Source: Pseudomonadota bacterium | GTDB taxonomy: Bacteria > Pseudomonadota > Alphaproteobacteria > Acetobacterales > Acetobacteraceae | DNA: 17,363 nucleotides | NCBI GenBank assembly: GCA_021841985.1 | Contig: JAKCCP010000022.1 | Coordinates: forward strand, 1-17,363 | Direction: 5' to 3' | Shown here: piece by piece, positions 7,370 to 15,015 of the stretch | How the letters are laid out: each line of letters starts with the position of its first letter | Numbering within the stretch: the stretch's first letter is position 1 | Notes under the pieces: model-generated | Told to the model about the DNA's origin: nothing | Seen by the model: the letters and a program-made list of their open reading frames with translations, nothing else | Database searches by the model: none | Made by a program: the position numbers and the translations under genes

Positions 7370-9700
7370 ATGACCAAATTCGGCTTGGCCCAACCGGTGC
7401 GGCGGGTGGAAGACCCGCGCCTTCTCAAGGGAGACGGCCGCTATACCGATGATATCACCCCTCCCGGCACGCTGATCGGGGTGGTGCTGAGGAGCCCCCA
7501 CGCCCATGCCGCCATCGCCCGGATCGATGTCGCGCCCCCCCGGATGCTCCCCGGCGTGGTCGCGGTCTATACCCATGCCGATCTCGCCGAGGACGGCATC
7601 GGGACGCTGCCCTGCGCGATCCCGCTCAACAACCGCGACGGAAGCCCGCGTTTCGACCCGCCGCACCCGGTGCTCGCCGACGGCACGGTGCGCCATGTCG
7701 GCGACCCGGTCGCCTTTGTCGTCGCCGAAACCGCCCAGGCGGCACGCGACGGCGCCGAGGCGATCGACATCGAGTACGACATCCTGCCCGCGACCACCGA
7801 TCTCACCCGGGCGACGGAGACAGGGCAGCCGCCGGTCTGGGCGGGGGCTGCGCATAATGTCTGTTTCGACTGGGAGGTCGGCGACCGCGCCAGGACCGAG
7901 GCGTTGTTCGCCAAGGCCGCTCACGTCACCCGGCTTGAGATCGTCAATAACCGCGTCGTCGTCAACAGCATGGAGGCGCGGGCGGCGCTCGCCGAATTCG
8001 ATCCCGCCTCAGGGCGCTGGACGCTGACCACCAACACCCAGGGCGGCTGGGTCATCAAGCAGCTTCTCGCCGAGGCCATCTTCAAGGTCAGCGCCGACAA
8101 ATTCCGCATCATCACCCCCGATGTCGGCGGCGGCTTCGGGATGAAGCTGTTTCTCTACGCCGAGCACGCCCTCACCTGCCATGCCGCGCGCAAGCTCGCG
8201 CGGCCGGTGAAATGGCGCTCCGAGCGCAGCGAGGCGTTCCTCTCCGACACGCAAGGCCGCGCCAATTTCACCCTCGGCGAAATCGCCCTCGACGCCGATC
8301 ATAAATTCCTCGCGCTCCGCACCAAGAACCACGCCGATATGGGCGCCTATCTCTCGACCTTCGCGCCCTTCATCCCGACGCTCGCCGGCACCAAGGTTCT
8401 GGCCAGCGTCTATGGGTTCCAGGCGATTTACGCCAATGTCATCGGCGTTTTCACCAACACCGTGCCGGTCGATGCCTATCGCGGCGCCGGGCGGCCGGAG
8501 AGCAACTACCTCGTCGAGCGGCTGATCGACGCCGCGGCGCGCGAACTCAAGCTCGACGCCATCGCACTCCGCAAGCTGAACCTCGTCCAGCCCGCCGCCA
8601 TGCCCTACACCTCGGCGATGGGGCAGACCTATGACAGCGGCGATTTCGGCCGGGTGATGGAGGCCGCCCTCGGCAAGATCGATTACGCCGGCTTCCCCGC
8701 CCGCCGGGCGGAGGCGCTGCGGCGCGGCAGGCTGCGCGGCATCGGCCTCGCCTATTATCTCGAAGCGACCGGCGGCGCCCCGAGCGAGCGCGCCGAGATC
8801 CGCTTCGCCGCGGATGGCGGTGTCGATCTTTATGTCGGCACCCAATCGACCGGCCAGGGGCATGAAACCGCCTATGTCATGCTGACCGCCAACCGCCTCG
8901 GCATCGATCCCGATAAAATCCGCGTCCGCCAGGGCGATACCGACGAAATCCCGACCGGCGGCGGCACCGGCGGCGCGCGCAGCCTCTACTCCGAAGGCCA
9001 GGCCATCCTCGCCACGGTCGCGACGGTGATCGAGAAGGGCAAGGCCGCCGCCGCCGAGATGCTCGAGGCGAGCGTCGCCGATATCGTCTTCGATGACGGC
9101 CAGTTCTCGATCGTCGGCACCGATCGCGGGGTCGACATTCTCGCCCTCGCCCGGCGGCAGCGGGAAAACCGTGCCGCGGGGCGCGAGGTCGAACTGCTCG
9201 ATGCCGCCGAGGTCGCGCGCATCGACAGCCACACCTTCCCCAATGGCTGTCACATGGCGGAGATCGAGGTCGACCCCGAAACCGGCGTCGCGCGCGTCGT
9301 GCGCTATATCGTTTGCGACGATGTCGGCCGCGCGATCAACCCGATGATCGTGCGCGGCCAGGTGCATGGCGGCGTGGCGCAGGGCATCGGCCAAGCGCTC
9401 ATGGAAAACACCGTCTATGATCCGCAATCCGGCCAGCTCCTCGCCGGCAGCTTCATGGATTACGCGGTGCCGCGCGCCGACGACCTGCCCGAAATCGAGG
9501 TCGAGCTGATCGAGGTGCCGTGCGGCACCAATCCGCTCGGCGTCAAGGGCGCCGGCGAGGCGGGCGCGGTCGGCAGCCCGCCGGCGGTGATCAACGCGCT
9601 GCTCGACGCGCTCGCCGAACGTGGCGTCACCGCGATCGACATGCCGGCAACCCCCGAGCGCGTCTGGCAGGCCCTGCATCAGACCCGCGCCGCGGCCTGA
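7370..9700 (+). CDS. Xanthine dehydrogenase-family molybdopterin-binding subunit (form II CoxL-like)
   Basis: A 776-residue molybdenum-hydroxylase large subunit, the catalytic chain that binds molybdopterin-cytosine-dinucleotide cofactor and hydroxylates its substrate with water-derived oxygen. VRRVEDPRLLKGDGRYTDDI at the N-terminus, HVGDPVAFVVAET, DVGGGFGMK (251-259), AYRGAGRPESNYLVE (from 369), TQSTGQGHETAY and KGAGEAGAVGSPPAVINAL are family signatures. E730 in GAGEAG matches the catalytic Glu. The AYRGAGR motif is the form II type. True aerobic CO dehydrogenase (form I) has AYxCSFR, so CO oxidation is unlikely. These enzymes normally work with an iron-sulfur subunit and an FAD subunit; neither gene is adjacent (the RND pump is upstream and a convergent nitroreductase downstream). 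The ATG follows a purine-rich GGAAGCGGAGAGCGAGAGCG stretch. The 87-bp gap after the pump gene leaves open whether it is read from the efflux promoter. The substrate is unknown. Confidence 0.92.
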   Translation: MTKFGLAQPVRRVEDPRLLKGDGRYTDDITPPGTLIGVVLRSPHAHAAIARIDVAPPRMLPGVVAVYTHADLAEDGIGTLPCAIPLNNRDGSPRFDPPHPVLADGTVRHVGDPVAFVVAETAQAARDGAEAIDIEYDILPATTDLTRATETGQPPVWAGAAHNVCFDWEVGDRARTEALFAKAAHVTRLEIVNNRVVVNSMEARAALAEFDPASGRWTLTTNTQGGWVIKQLLAEAIFKVSADKFRIITPDVGGGFGMKLFLYAEHALTCHAARKLARPVKWRSERSEAFLSDTQGRANFTLGEIALDADHKFLALRTKNHADMGAYLSTFAPFIPTLAGTKVLASVYGFQAIYANVIGVFTNTVPVDAYRGAGRPESNYLVERLIDAAARELKLDAIALRKLNLVQPAAMPYTSAMGQTYDSGDFGRVMEAALGKIDYAGFPARRAEALRRGRLRGIGLAYYLEATGGAPSERAEIRFAADGGVDLYVGTQSTGQGHETAYVMLTANRLGIDPDKIRVRQGDTDEIPTGGGTGGARSLYSEGQAILATVATVIEKGKAAAAEMLEASVADIVFDDGQFSIVGTDRGVDILALARRQRENRAAGREVELLDAAEVARIDSHTFPNGCHMAEIEVDPETGVARVVRYIVCDDVGRAINPMIVRGQVHGGVAQGIGQALMENTVYDPQSGQLLAGSFMDYAVPRADDLPEIEVELIEVPCGTNPLGVKGAGEAGAVGSPPAVINALLDALAERGVTAIDMPATPERVWQALHQTRAAA

Positions 9701-9720
9701 ACGATCAGCCGCGAGCCGCG

Positions 9721-10392
9721 TCAGTCGGGAAAGCCGATGAAGGTCGCAACCTCATCGAGCGGCGCGCGTTCGCTGCGGAGCGCATTGGCCGGGGCGGTAT
9801 CATCGCCATGGCCAATCGCGATCGCGGCGAACAGCACGTGCTCGTCGGGGATAGGGACGAAGCGGCGGACGATCTGCGGATAGCGCGACCAGCATTCCTG
9901 GGCACAGCTTTGCAGCCCCTCGGCGAGCAAAAGCAGCATGACGCTTTGCATCCACATGCCGAGATCGGCCCATTGCGGCGGCCCCATGAAGCGCGGCGTA
10001 TGGATGAACAAGGCCGCCGGGGCGCCGAAAAACTGATAATTCTGACCCAGCCAGCGCAGCCGTGCCGCCTTGGCCTCACGCGGGATGCCGAGAGAGGCGT
10101 ATAATTGCTCGCCGTTGGTGAAGCGGCGGGTGCGGTAAGGCTCGGGGAGATGCGGCGGGTAGATCGGGTATTCGGGCTCCGGCTCGACCGCGCCATAGCT
10201 CTCCGCCATCGCCCGCTTGAGTGCCGCGAGCGGCGCGCCGGCGACGGCGGTGATGTGCCAGGGCTGGACATTGCCGCCGGAGGGCGCGCGATTGGCCACC
10301 GCCATCACCCGCCGCAGGATCGCGGGATCGACCGCTTTCGGCAGAAAGCCACGCACCGAACGGCGCCCCAGAACCGCCTCTTTGACATCCAT
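9721..10392 (-). CDS. Nitroreductase-family FMN-dependent oxidoreductase
   Basis: A 223-residue cytoplasmic flavoprotein of the nitroreductase (NfnB/PnbA-like) family; members form FMN-bound homodimers and reduce nitroaromatics, quinones or enones with NAD(P)H. Visible signatures are RRSVRGF (10-16) and APSGGNVQPWHI (from 36), both at the FMN phosphate/isoalloxazine site. Also seen are WADLGMWMQSVMLLLLAEGL in the middle and a C-terminal HVLFAAIAIGHGD, the usual IGYP-like position. Length is normal for the family. The ATG at 10392 has only a G-rich run upstream (GGGGGGCGGGCGAG) rather than a clear Shine-Dalgarno. It converges on the molybdenum hydroxylase with 20 bp between stops. The composite palindromic repeat (10444-10552) lies in its 5' region and could affect its promoter. 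The substrate cannot be inferred. Confidence 0.93.
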   Translation of the reverse strand: MDVKEAVLGRRSVRGFLPKAVDPAILRRVMAVANRAPSGGNVQPWHITAVAGAPLAALKRAMAESYGAVEPEPEYPIYPPHLPEPYRTRRFTNGEQLYASLGIPREAKAARLRWLGQNYQFFGAPAALFIHTPRFMGPPQWADLGMWMQSVMLLLLAEGLQSCAQECWSRYPQIVRRFVPIPDEHVLFAAIAIGHGDDTAPANALRSERAPLDEVATFIGFPD

Positions 10393-10443
10393 CTCGCCCG
10401 CCCCCCTAGCCCCGATGCATCTATCCTCTGTGAGATATCCGGG

Positions 10444-10552
10444 CTAGAGCAACATCCGTTCAGATAGAATCATCTGAACGGATTAAATTGCTCGCCAAAA
10501 CAAAGAGATAGAGCAATATCCGTGAGCCAATGCGAACGGATGTTCGCTCTAG
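10444..10552. repeat. 109-bp composite palindromic repeat (BIME/MITE-like) with 18/19-bp terminal inverted repeats
   Basis: The ends are CTAGAGCAACATCCGTTC (10444-10461) and GAACGGATGTTCGCTCTAG (10534-10552), inverted copies differing by one extra base. Inside are two separate hairpins. The first has a perfect 12-bp stem (ATCCGTTCAGAT at 10454-10465, ATCTGAACGGAT at 10472-10483), a 6-base loop, and outer GAGCAA/TTGCTC (10447-10452, 10488-10493). The second runs from TAGAGC to GCTCTA (10509-10551) with ATCCGT/ACGGAT inside. The core arm thus occurs four times in alternating orientation, as in bacterial interspersed mosaic elements or small MITEs. The element sits between the response-regulator stop and the nitroreductase start, encodes nothing, and may fold in the transcript as a terminator-like or stabilising structure. 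TCCGG flanks both sides (10438-10442 and 10554-10558), a possible but weak target duplication. Confidence 0.85.
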
Positions 10553-10574
10553 GTCCGGCAATGCCGAACATAAA

Positions 10575-11492
10575 TCACCCCGCGCCGCCCAGCGCCCTGA
10601 TTGCGAGGGCGGTCGCGGAGGCCCTGTTCTCGACCTTGAGCTTGCCGAATATTTGTTCCAAGTGCTTGTTTACGGTGCGGGGGCTCAGGCCCAAGATCGT
10701 TGCGATATCGCGGTTGGATTTGCCGCGGCTTACCCATAGCAGAACCTCGGTCTCGCGGATTGTCAGTCCGAGCGCCTGGTTCAGGATTTCTTCGGCACAT
10801 TGGCTGGAGGTGACACGTAGCAGCACCTCGTCCATCCCGGTCTCGCCAACGAAGGTCATTCTAATGGACACCTCGCCTTCGGCCTGGAGATTGATCGAGA
10901 ATTCCGTCTTTGCCCCGGCCTGGCGGAGGCAGGTGGCGAGCCAAGCCACCGCTGTTGGCGGGAGCGAGCCGACCGGCTTGCCCGTGGCCTCTCGAATAAG
11001 CCGGGCCGCCTGCGGGGTTGCCCAACGCAGGTGGCCCTCGCGGGAGACGGCCAAAAGGAAGCGACCCGCCGTGTCAAGGGCGGCGCGGGCGCTGCGGGTC
11101 AGCCGCGCGGTGGCGAGATGGACGCGCACGCGCGCCACGACTTCGTCGGGCGCCACCGGCTTGGCGACGTAGTCGACTCCACCGGAATCCAGGCCGCGAA
11201 GGACGTGCTCGGTTTCGGTGAGCCCCGTCATGAAGACGACAGGGATGGAGGCGAGGGGTTGAAAGTGTTTCATCTGCCGGCAGGTCTCAAACCCGTCCAG
11301 CCCGGGCATGACGGCATCCATCAGCACGATGTCCGGGGAAATGCGGGACATAAGCATCAGCGCGTCGGCGCCTGACAGCGCGACCAGCACGGTGTAGCCC
11401 GCGGCCTCCAGCGCCTCGTTGAGCATTCCAAGAGTCGCGGGGCTATCATCCACGACCAGCACGACTTCTCGCTGGCTTGCCATGGCGTTCAT
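10575..11492 (-). CDS. Response regulator, REC + LuxR/FixJ-type HTH
   Basis: A 305-residue DNA-binding response regulator. The receiver domain (about 9-125) has the acidic pair D15/D16 (VVDDSP), phospho-acceptor D59 (IVLMDAVMPG), T89 (FMTG) and K111 (VAKPV), all intact. A C-terminal LuxR/FixJ helix-turn-helix at about 243-300 reads LTIRETEVLLWVSRGKSNRD, then LSPRTVNKHLEQIFGKL. Between them is about 115 residues with a weak PAS-like look (FLLAVSREGHLRWATPQAAR), longer than the linker of ordinary FixJ/NarL proteins (about 210 residues in total). Its ATG overlaps the stop of the hybrid kinase by 4 bp (ATGA), so the two are translationally coupled and almost certainly cognate. A second ATG three codons in (11483) is possible. 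Target is inferred: the divergent urt promoter with its perfect palindrome. Confidence 0.94.
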   Translation of the reverse strand: MNAMASQREVVLVVDDSPATLGMLNEALEAAGYTVLVALSGADALMLMSRISPDIVLMDAVMPGLDGFETCRQMKHFQPLASIPVVFMTGLTETEHVLRGLDSGGVDYVAKPVAPDEVVARVRVHLATARLTRSARAALDTAGRFLLAVSREGHLRWATPQAARLIREATGKPVGSLPPTAVAWLATCLRQAGAKTEFSINLQAEGEVSIRMTFVGETGMDEVLLRVTSSQCAEEILNQALGLTIRETEVLLWVSRGKSNRDIATILGLSPRTVNKHLEQIFGKLKVENRASATALAIRALGGAG

Positions 11493-14400
11493 GGGTCTGG
11501 ATCGGATCCGAGGGCCGTCATAAACGCCTTGATCTGAAATTGCGACACCAGGCTGCGCAGGCGAGCGACAGCGTGGCGATCGCGCGGCCCGCGTGCCTCG
11601 ATGTCATCCAGGCGGGCGTGGATGCCGCGGATGTAACCGATGGTCCCGAGTTCGATCAAGGCACGGGTGTCGTCAGCGGACAGGGGGATGGGGGGTGGGG
11701 GGCCGTCGTCTATGGTAGCGGGGCCGAGTTCGGGGGTGGTCCACTCGATTTGCATCAGCGCTCCAATCTTTCGCAGCAGGTCGGCGACCCCGATCGGCTT
11801 GGCGAGGGTGTCGTCGTGGGACGCATGCTCGGTGGCCTGCCGCCTCAGCTCGGCGGCGTTGGCGGAGATGACAATGATGACCAAGCGGTCGAACCCCTCT
11901 TGACGCAGCCGGGCTGCGACCTGCCATCCGTTCTGGCCGGGCATGGAAATATCGACCAGCAGCAGGTCCGGGTGGTGCTCGGCGGCCATGCGGAGGCATT
12001 CCTTGCCGTTCGCCGCGCTCAGGACGATGAAGCCGAGAGGGGAGAGGAGATCCTGCATCAGGCCACGATGGATGGGGTCATCGTCGGCGACCAAGACGGT
12101 GAGCCGTCGGCCAAGATAGCCAAGGACTTCGGTTTCGATTGGCGCGGGCTTTCGCGGTTGCACGGCGGCGGAGAGGCGCAGGCGCACGGTGAAGCGGCTT
12201 CCCTTGCCGGGCGCGCTGCTGACCGACAGCTCCCCGCCCATAATTTGTGTCAGCAGCCGGGTGATGGTCAGGCCGAGGCCGATGCCCTGGACGGTGCTGG
12301 CGCGGCCGCCTTCGACGCGCGCGAACGGCTCGAAGATGCGGTCCTGGTCGGCTGCCGCGATCCCAATCCCGGTGTCGGCGATTTCGAACTCAGCGACTTC
12401 GCTGCGCAAGCGAAGGCCGAAGCGGACTTCCCCGGTGTTGGTGAACTTAACCGCGTTGGACAAGAGGTTGATCAGGATCTGCCGCAGCCGACGCTCGTCG
12501 GTGTAGACGATTCCGGGCATCCATCCGGGGCTTCTGAAGACGAACCCGATGCCGCGTGCCTCGGCCTGCAGGCGGAACATATTGACGAGCTGCTGCAGGA
12601 ACTCCGCCAGGCGCACCTCGTCGCGGTAGATCTCGATCCGGCCGGCCTCGATCTTGGAAATGTCCAGCAGGCCCTCGATGAGGCCGGCCATGTGGTCACC
12701 GCTATGGCGGATGATGCGGATGTTCTCGCGTCGGCCGGGACTGATGCTGAGGTCGTGCTCCAGCAACTGCGCATACCCCAAAATGGCGTTTAGCGGGCTG
12801 CGAAGCTCATGGCTTATTCCCACAACGTAGCGGCTTTTGGCGAGGTTTGCCGCTTCGGCCGATTGGATGGCTTTTTGCAGTTGCGCGTCCGTGCGCTTGT
12901 GGGCTTCGATCTCGTCCAGGAGCAGATCGTTCTGGCGCTGGGTTTCCTGCTGTGCGACCCGACGAGTCGCCTGGCCCAGCGCCAGCAGCCAGGCGAGTAC
13001 GCCCGCCACCGGCATGAGAATGGCGAAGGCGCTCCAGAGCGCGCGGGCAAGGGCGGGGCGCTCCCCTGGTATGGCAGTCGCCATGTGGCCGTAGATGGTG
13101 GTCAGCACGACGCCGATGACTGTGGCGAGCAGCAGCATCATGCCGGCCCAACGCCCGAGCGGCCCGGCGAGGGGGTTGCGAACGGGCTTTGGTATCCAGG
13201 TTTCTAGAAAACTGACGATTTGCCGCGAGAGCCGTGCGTGCGGTTTGCAGGCGTCTTGGCAACGGGCATCCAGTGAGCAGCACAGAGAGCAGATCGCGCC
13301 ACCATAGGCCGGGCAAAAGGCCATGTCCTCGGGTTCAAACGGGTGTTCGCAGACCGTGCATGCCAGCGTCGATCGTCGGGCCCAGTGGGCGCGCGGTTTG
13401 CGGGCCAGATAGTAACGACCCTTGGTGGCCCAGGCGATGAGGGGGGCCGCGACGAAGGCCACGCTGAAGGCGATGAAGGGGGAAAACGCCTCGATCGTAG
13501 AACCGCCCGCACCGGAATAGGCAAACGCACCCGCGCCGACGGCAAGTATCATGGCGCCGCAGCCGACGGGATTGATATCGTAGAGGTGCGCGCGCTTGAA
13601 CTCGATATAAGCAGGGCTAAGGCCCGTCCCTTTGTTAATGACCAGGTCTGCGACCAATGCGCCGATCCACGCTGCGGCGACGCAGGAGTAAAGCACCAGC
13701 GTGTGCTCGATCGCCTGATAGATGCCAAGCTCCATCAGAAGCAATGCAATGCCGATGTTGAACACGAGCCAGACGACCCGCCCGGGATGGCTGTGGGTCA
13801 GGCGGGAAAAGAAATTTGACCACCCGATCGAACCGGCATAGGCGTTTGTCATGTTGATCTTGAGCTGCGAGATCACGACGAAGCAGCAGGTCAGCGCCAA
13901 CGCCCCGGCCGGCGATTGCACGACGTGTTTGAAGGCGACCTCGTAGATAATGTTTGGCTGTTTCGCGAGCAGCGGGGGAACCCCGGCCGAAACCGCGAGG
14001 CACGCCAGGAACGATCCGGCAAGCAGTTTCAGGACGCCGATCACGATCCAGCCCGGGCCACCCGCCAGCACCGCCAGCCACCACCCGGTCTGCGCGCGGC
14101 CGGGCTGGCGTGCCGGCAGGTAGCGCAGGTAGTCCACCTGCTCGCCAATCTGCGCAACGAGTGAGAACACAACCGATCCGGCGGCGCCGAACAGCACCAG
14201 GTTGAAGCGCCCGTCCGCCTGCGGCGCTGTCCCGGGGTAATGCGTCCAGGTTTCGACGGCGCCCGAGACGCGGAGCGCGATGACAGCGAATGGTAGCAGT
14301 TGCAGCACGATCCAAAGCGGTTGAGACCACAGCTGCACGCGGCTGATGAAGGTGATCCCGTGCGTCACCAGGGGCACGACCGCGACGGAGCACAACACGA

Positions 14401-14857
14401 ACCCGATCGCCGGCGGGATGCCGAAGTATGCTTTGAGCATGGAGGCGAGGATGACCGCCTCGATCGCGAAGAAGATGAAAGTGAACGAGGCGTAGATCAG
14501 CGAGGTAACGGTCGAACCGATATAGCCGAAACCGGCGCCGCGCGTCAGAAGGTCGATGTCCACTCCGTCGCGGGCGGCGTAGTAGCTGATGGGCAGGCTG
14601 GTGGCAAAAATCAGGGCCGCGACCGTGACGATGGCGGCCACGGCGTTGGTGAATCCGTAGCCGATGGTGATCGTGGCACCGATCGCCTCCAGGGCCAGGA
14701 ACGAAATTCCGCCGAGTGCGGTGTTGGCTACACGGAAAGAGGACCAGCGGCGGGCTGCCTTCGCCGTGAATCGCAGGGCGTAGTCCTCCAGGGTTTGGTT
14801 TGCCACCCATTGGTTGTATTCGCGCCTTACGCGCACGATCCGCTGCCGCGCCGCCAT
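11489..14857 (-). CDS. Hybrid sensor histidine kinase with NCS1 permease-like sensor domain
   Basis: A 1122-residue membrane kinase, numbered from the ATG at 14857. The upstream GTG (14896) lacks a ribosome site, whereas AAGGAGG at 14876-14870 precedes 14857. Residues about 10-490 resemble the NCS1 cytosine/purine/allantoin permease family: REYNQWVANQTLEDYALRFT, then around twelve hydrophobic segments starting LGGISFLALEAIGATITIGY. A cluster of eight Cys spans 500-537. Two further membrane segments (about 565-640) lead into a coiled coil and a complete kinase core: H683 in GISHELRSPLNAILGYAQLL, N-box ILINLLSNAVKFT, ADTGIGI, and QGIGLGLTITRLL. A receiver follows with DDD acidic cluster, phospho-acceptor D969 (LLLVDISMPG) and LAKP. 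The C-terminal 85 residues are helical and unassigned. It overlaps the response-regulator gene and is divergent from urtABC, suggesting it senses urea, an amide or a nucleobase-like nitrogen compound, possibly by binding or transporting it. The ligand is inference. Confidence 0.93.
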   Translation of the reverse strand: MAARQRIVRVRREYNQWVANQTLEDYALRFTAKAARRWSSFRVANTALGGISFLALEAIGATITIGYGFTNAVAAIVTVAALIFATSLPISYYAARDGVDIDLLTRGAGFGYIGSTVTSLIYASFTFIFFAIEAVILASMLKAYFGIPPAIGFVLCSVAVVPLVTHGITFISRVQLWSQPLWIVLQLLPFAVIALRVSGAVETWTHYPGTAPQADGRFNLVLFGAAGSVVFSLVAQIGEQVDYLRYLPARQPGRAQTGWWLAVLAGGPGWIVIGVLKLLAGSFLACLAVSAGVPPLLAKQPNIIYEVAFKHVVQSPAGALALTCCFVVISQLKINMTNAYAGSIGWSNFFSRLTHSHPGRVVWLVFNIGIALLLMELGIYQAIEHTLVLYSCVAAAWIGALVADLVINKGTGLSPAYIEFKRAHLYDINPVGCGAMILAVGAGAFAYSGAGGSTIEAFSPFIAFSVAFVAAPLIAWATKGRYYLARKPRAHWARRSTLACTVCEHPFEPEDMAFCPAYGGAICSLCCSLDARCQDACKPHARLSRQIVSFLETWIPKPVRNPLAGPLGRWAGMMLLLATVIGVVLTTIYGHMATAIPGERPALARALWSAFAILMPVAGVLAWLLALGQATRRVAQQETQRQNDLLLDEIEAHKRTDAQLQKAIQSAEAANLAKSRYVVGISHELRSPLNAILGYAQLLEHDLSISPGRRENIRIIRHSGDHMAGLIEGLLDISKIEAGRIEIYRDEVRLAEFLQQLVNMFRLQAEARGIGFVFRSPGWMPGIVYTDERRLRQILINLLSNAVKFTNTGEVRFGLRLRSEVAEFEIADTGIGIAAADQDRIFEPFARVEGGRASTVQGIGLGLTITRLLTQIMGGELSVSSAPGKGSRFTVRLRLSAAVQPRKPAPIETEVLGYLGRRLTVLVADDDPIHRGLMQDLLSPLGFIVLSAANGKECLRMAAEHHPDLLLVDISMPGQNGWQVAARLRQEGFDRLVIIVISANAAELRRQATEHASHDDTLAKPIGVADLLRKIGALMQIEWTTPELGPATIDDGPPPPIPLSADDTRALIELGTIGYIRGIHARLDDIEARGPRDRHAVARLRSLVSQFQIKAFMTALGSDPDP

Positions 14858-14869
14858 CGCCGTGCCGGC

Positions 14870-14876
14870 CCTCCTT
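14870..14876 (-). promoter_or_regulatory. Shine-Dalgarno AAGGAGG supporting the kinase start at 14857
   Basis: On the minus strand AAGGAGG lies 12 nt before the ATG at 14857, slightly long but the only strong ribosome site nearby. No such site precedes the in-frame GTG at 14896, so the shorter protein starting MAARQRIVRVRREYNQW is preferred. Confidence 0.5.
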
Positions 14877-14938
14877 CTGATCGACTGCGCCCACACATAA
14901 AGGTTTTATATGATGCACCGCAACATGCCCTGACAGCC

Positions 14939-14956
14939 ATACGTCATTTGACGTAT
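14939..14956. promoter_or_regulatory. Perfect 8-2-8 palindrome, candidate response-regulator operator of the urt operon
   Basis: ATACGTCATTTGACGTAT is a perfect inverted repeat of 8-bp arms around TT. It lies in the 158-bp divergent region between the kinase gene and urtA, 59 bp upstream of the urtA ATG and 81 bp upstream of the kinase ATG. Symmetric sites with TACGT-type half-sites fit a dimeric LuxR/FixJ-type regulator, and the neighbouring regulator (10575-11492) is the obvious candidate. A minus-strand ATATAA-like -10 lies between it and the kinase gene (around 14902-14909). Function is inferred from position and symmetry. Confidence 0.55.
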
Positions 14957-15015
14957 TCCAAATCGTTCTGGCCCAGGCCCAAAATGTCCTCATCGACGAA
15001 CATAGCGAGGGCACC

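Noticed and set aside
8009..9679. Minus-strand open frame of 556 codons opposite the molybdenum-hydroxylase gene
   Set aside because: Shadow of the real reading frame; no recognisable protein features.
14897..15015. Possible sigma-54 promoter or guanidine/urea-type riboswitch upstream of urtA
   Set aside because: No GG-N10-GC pair with the TGGCAC/TTGCA pattern and no recognised riboswitch core was found in the short leader.
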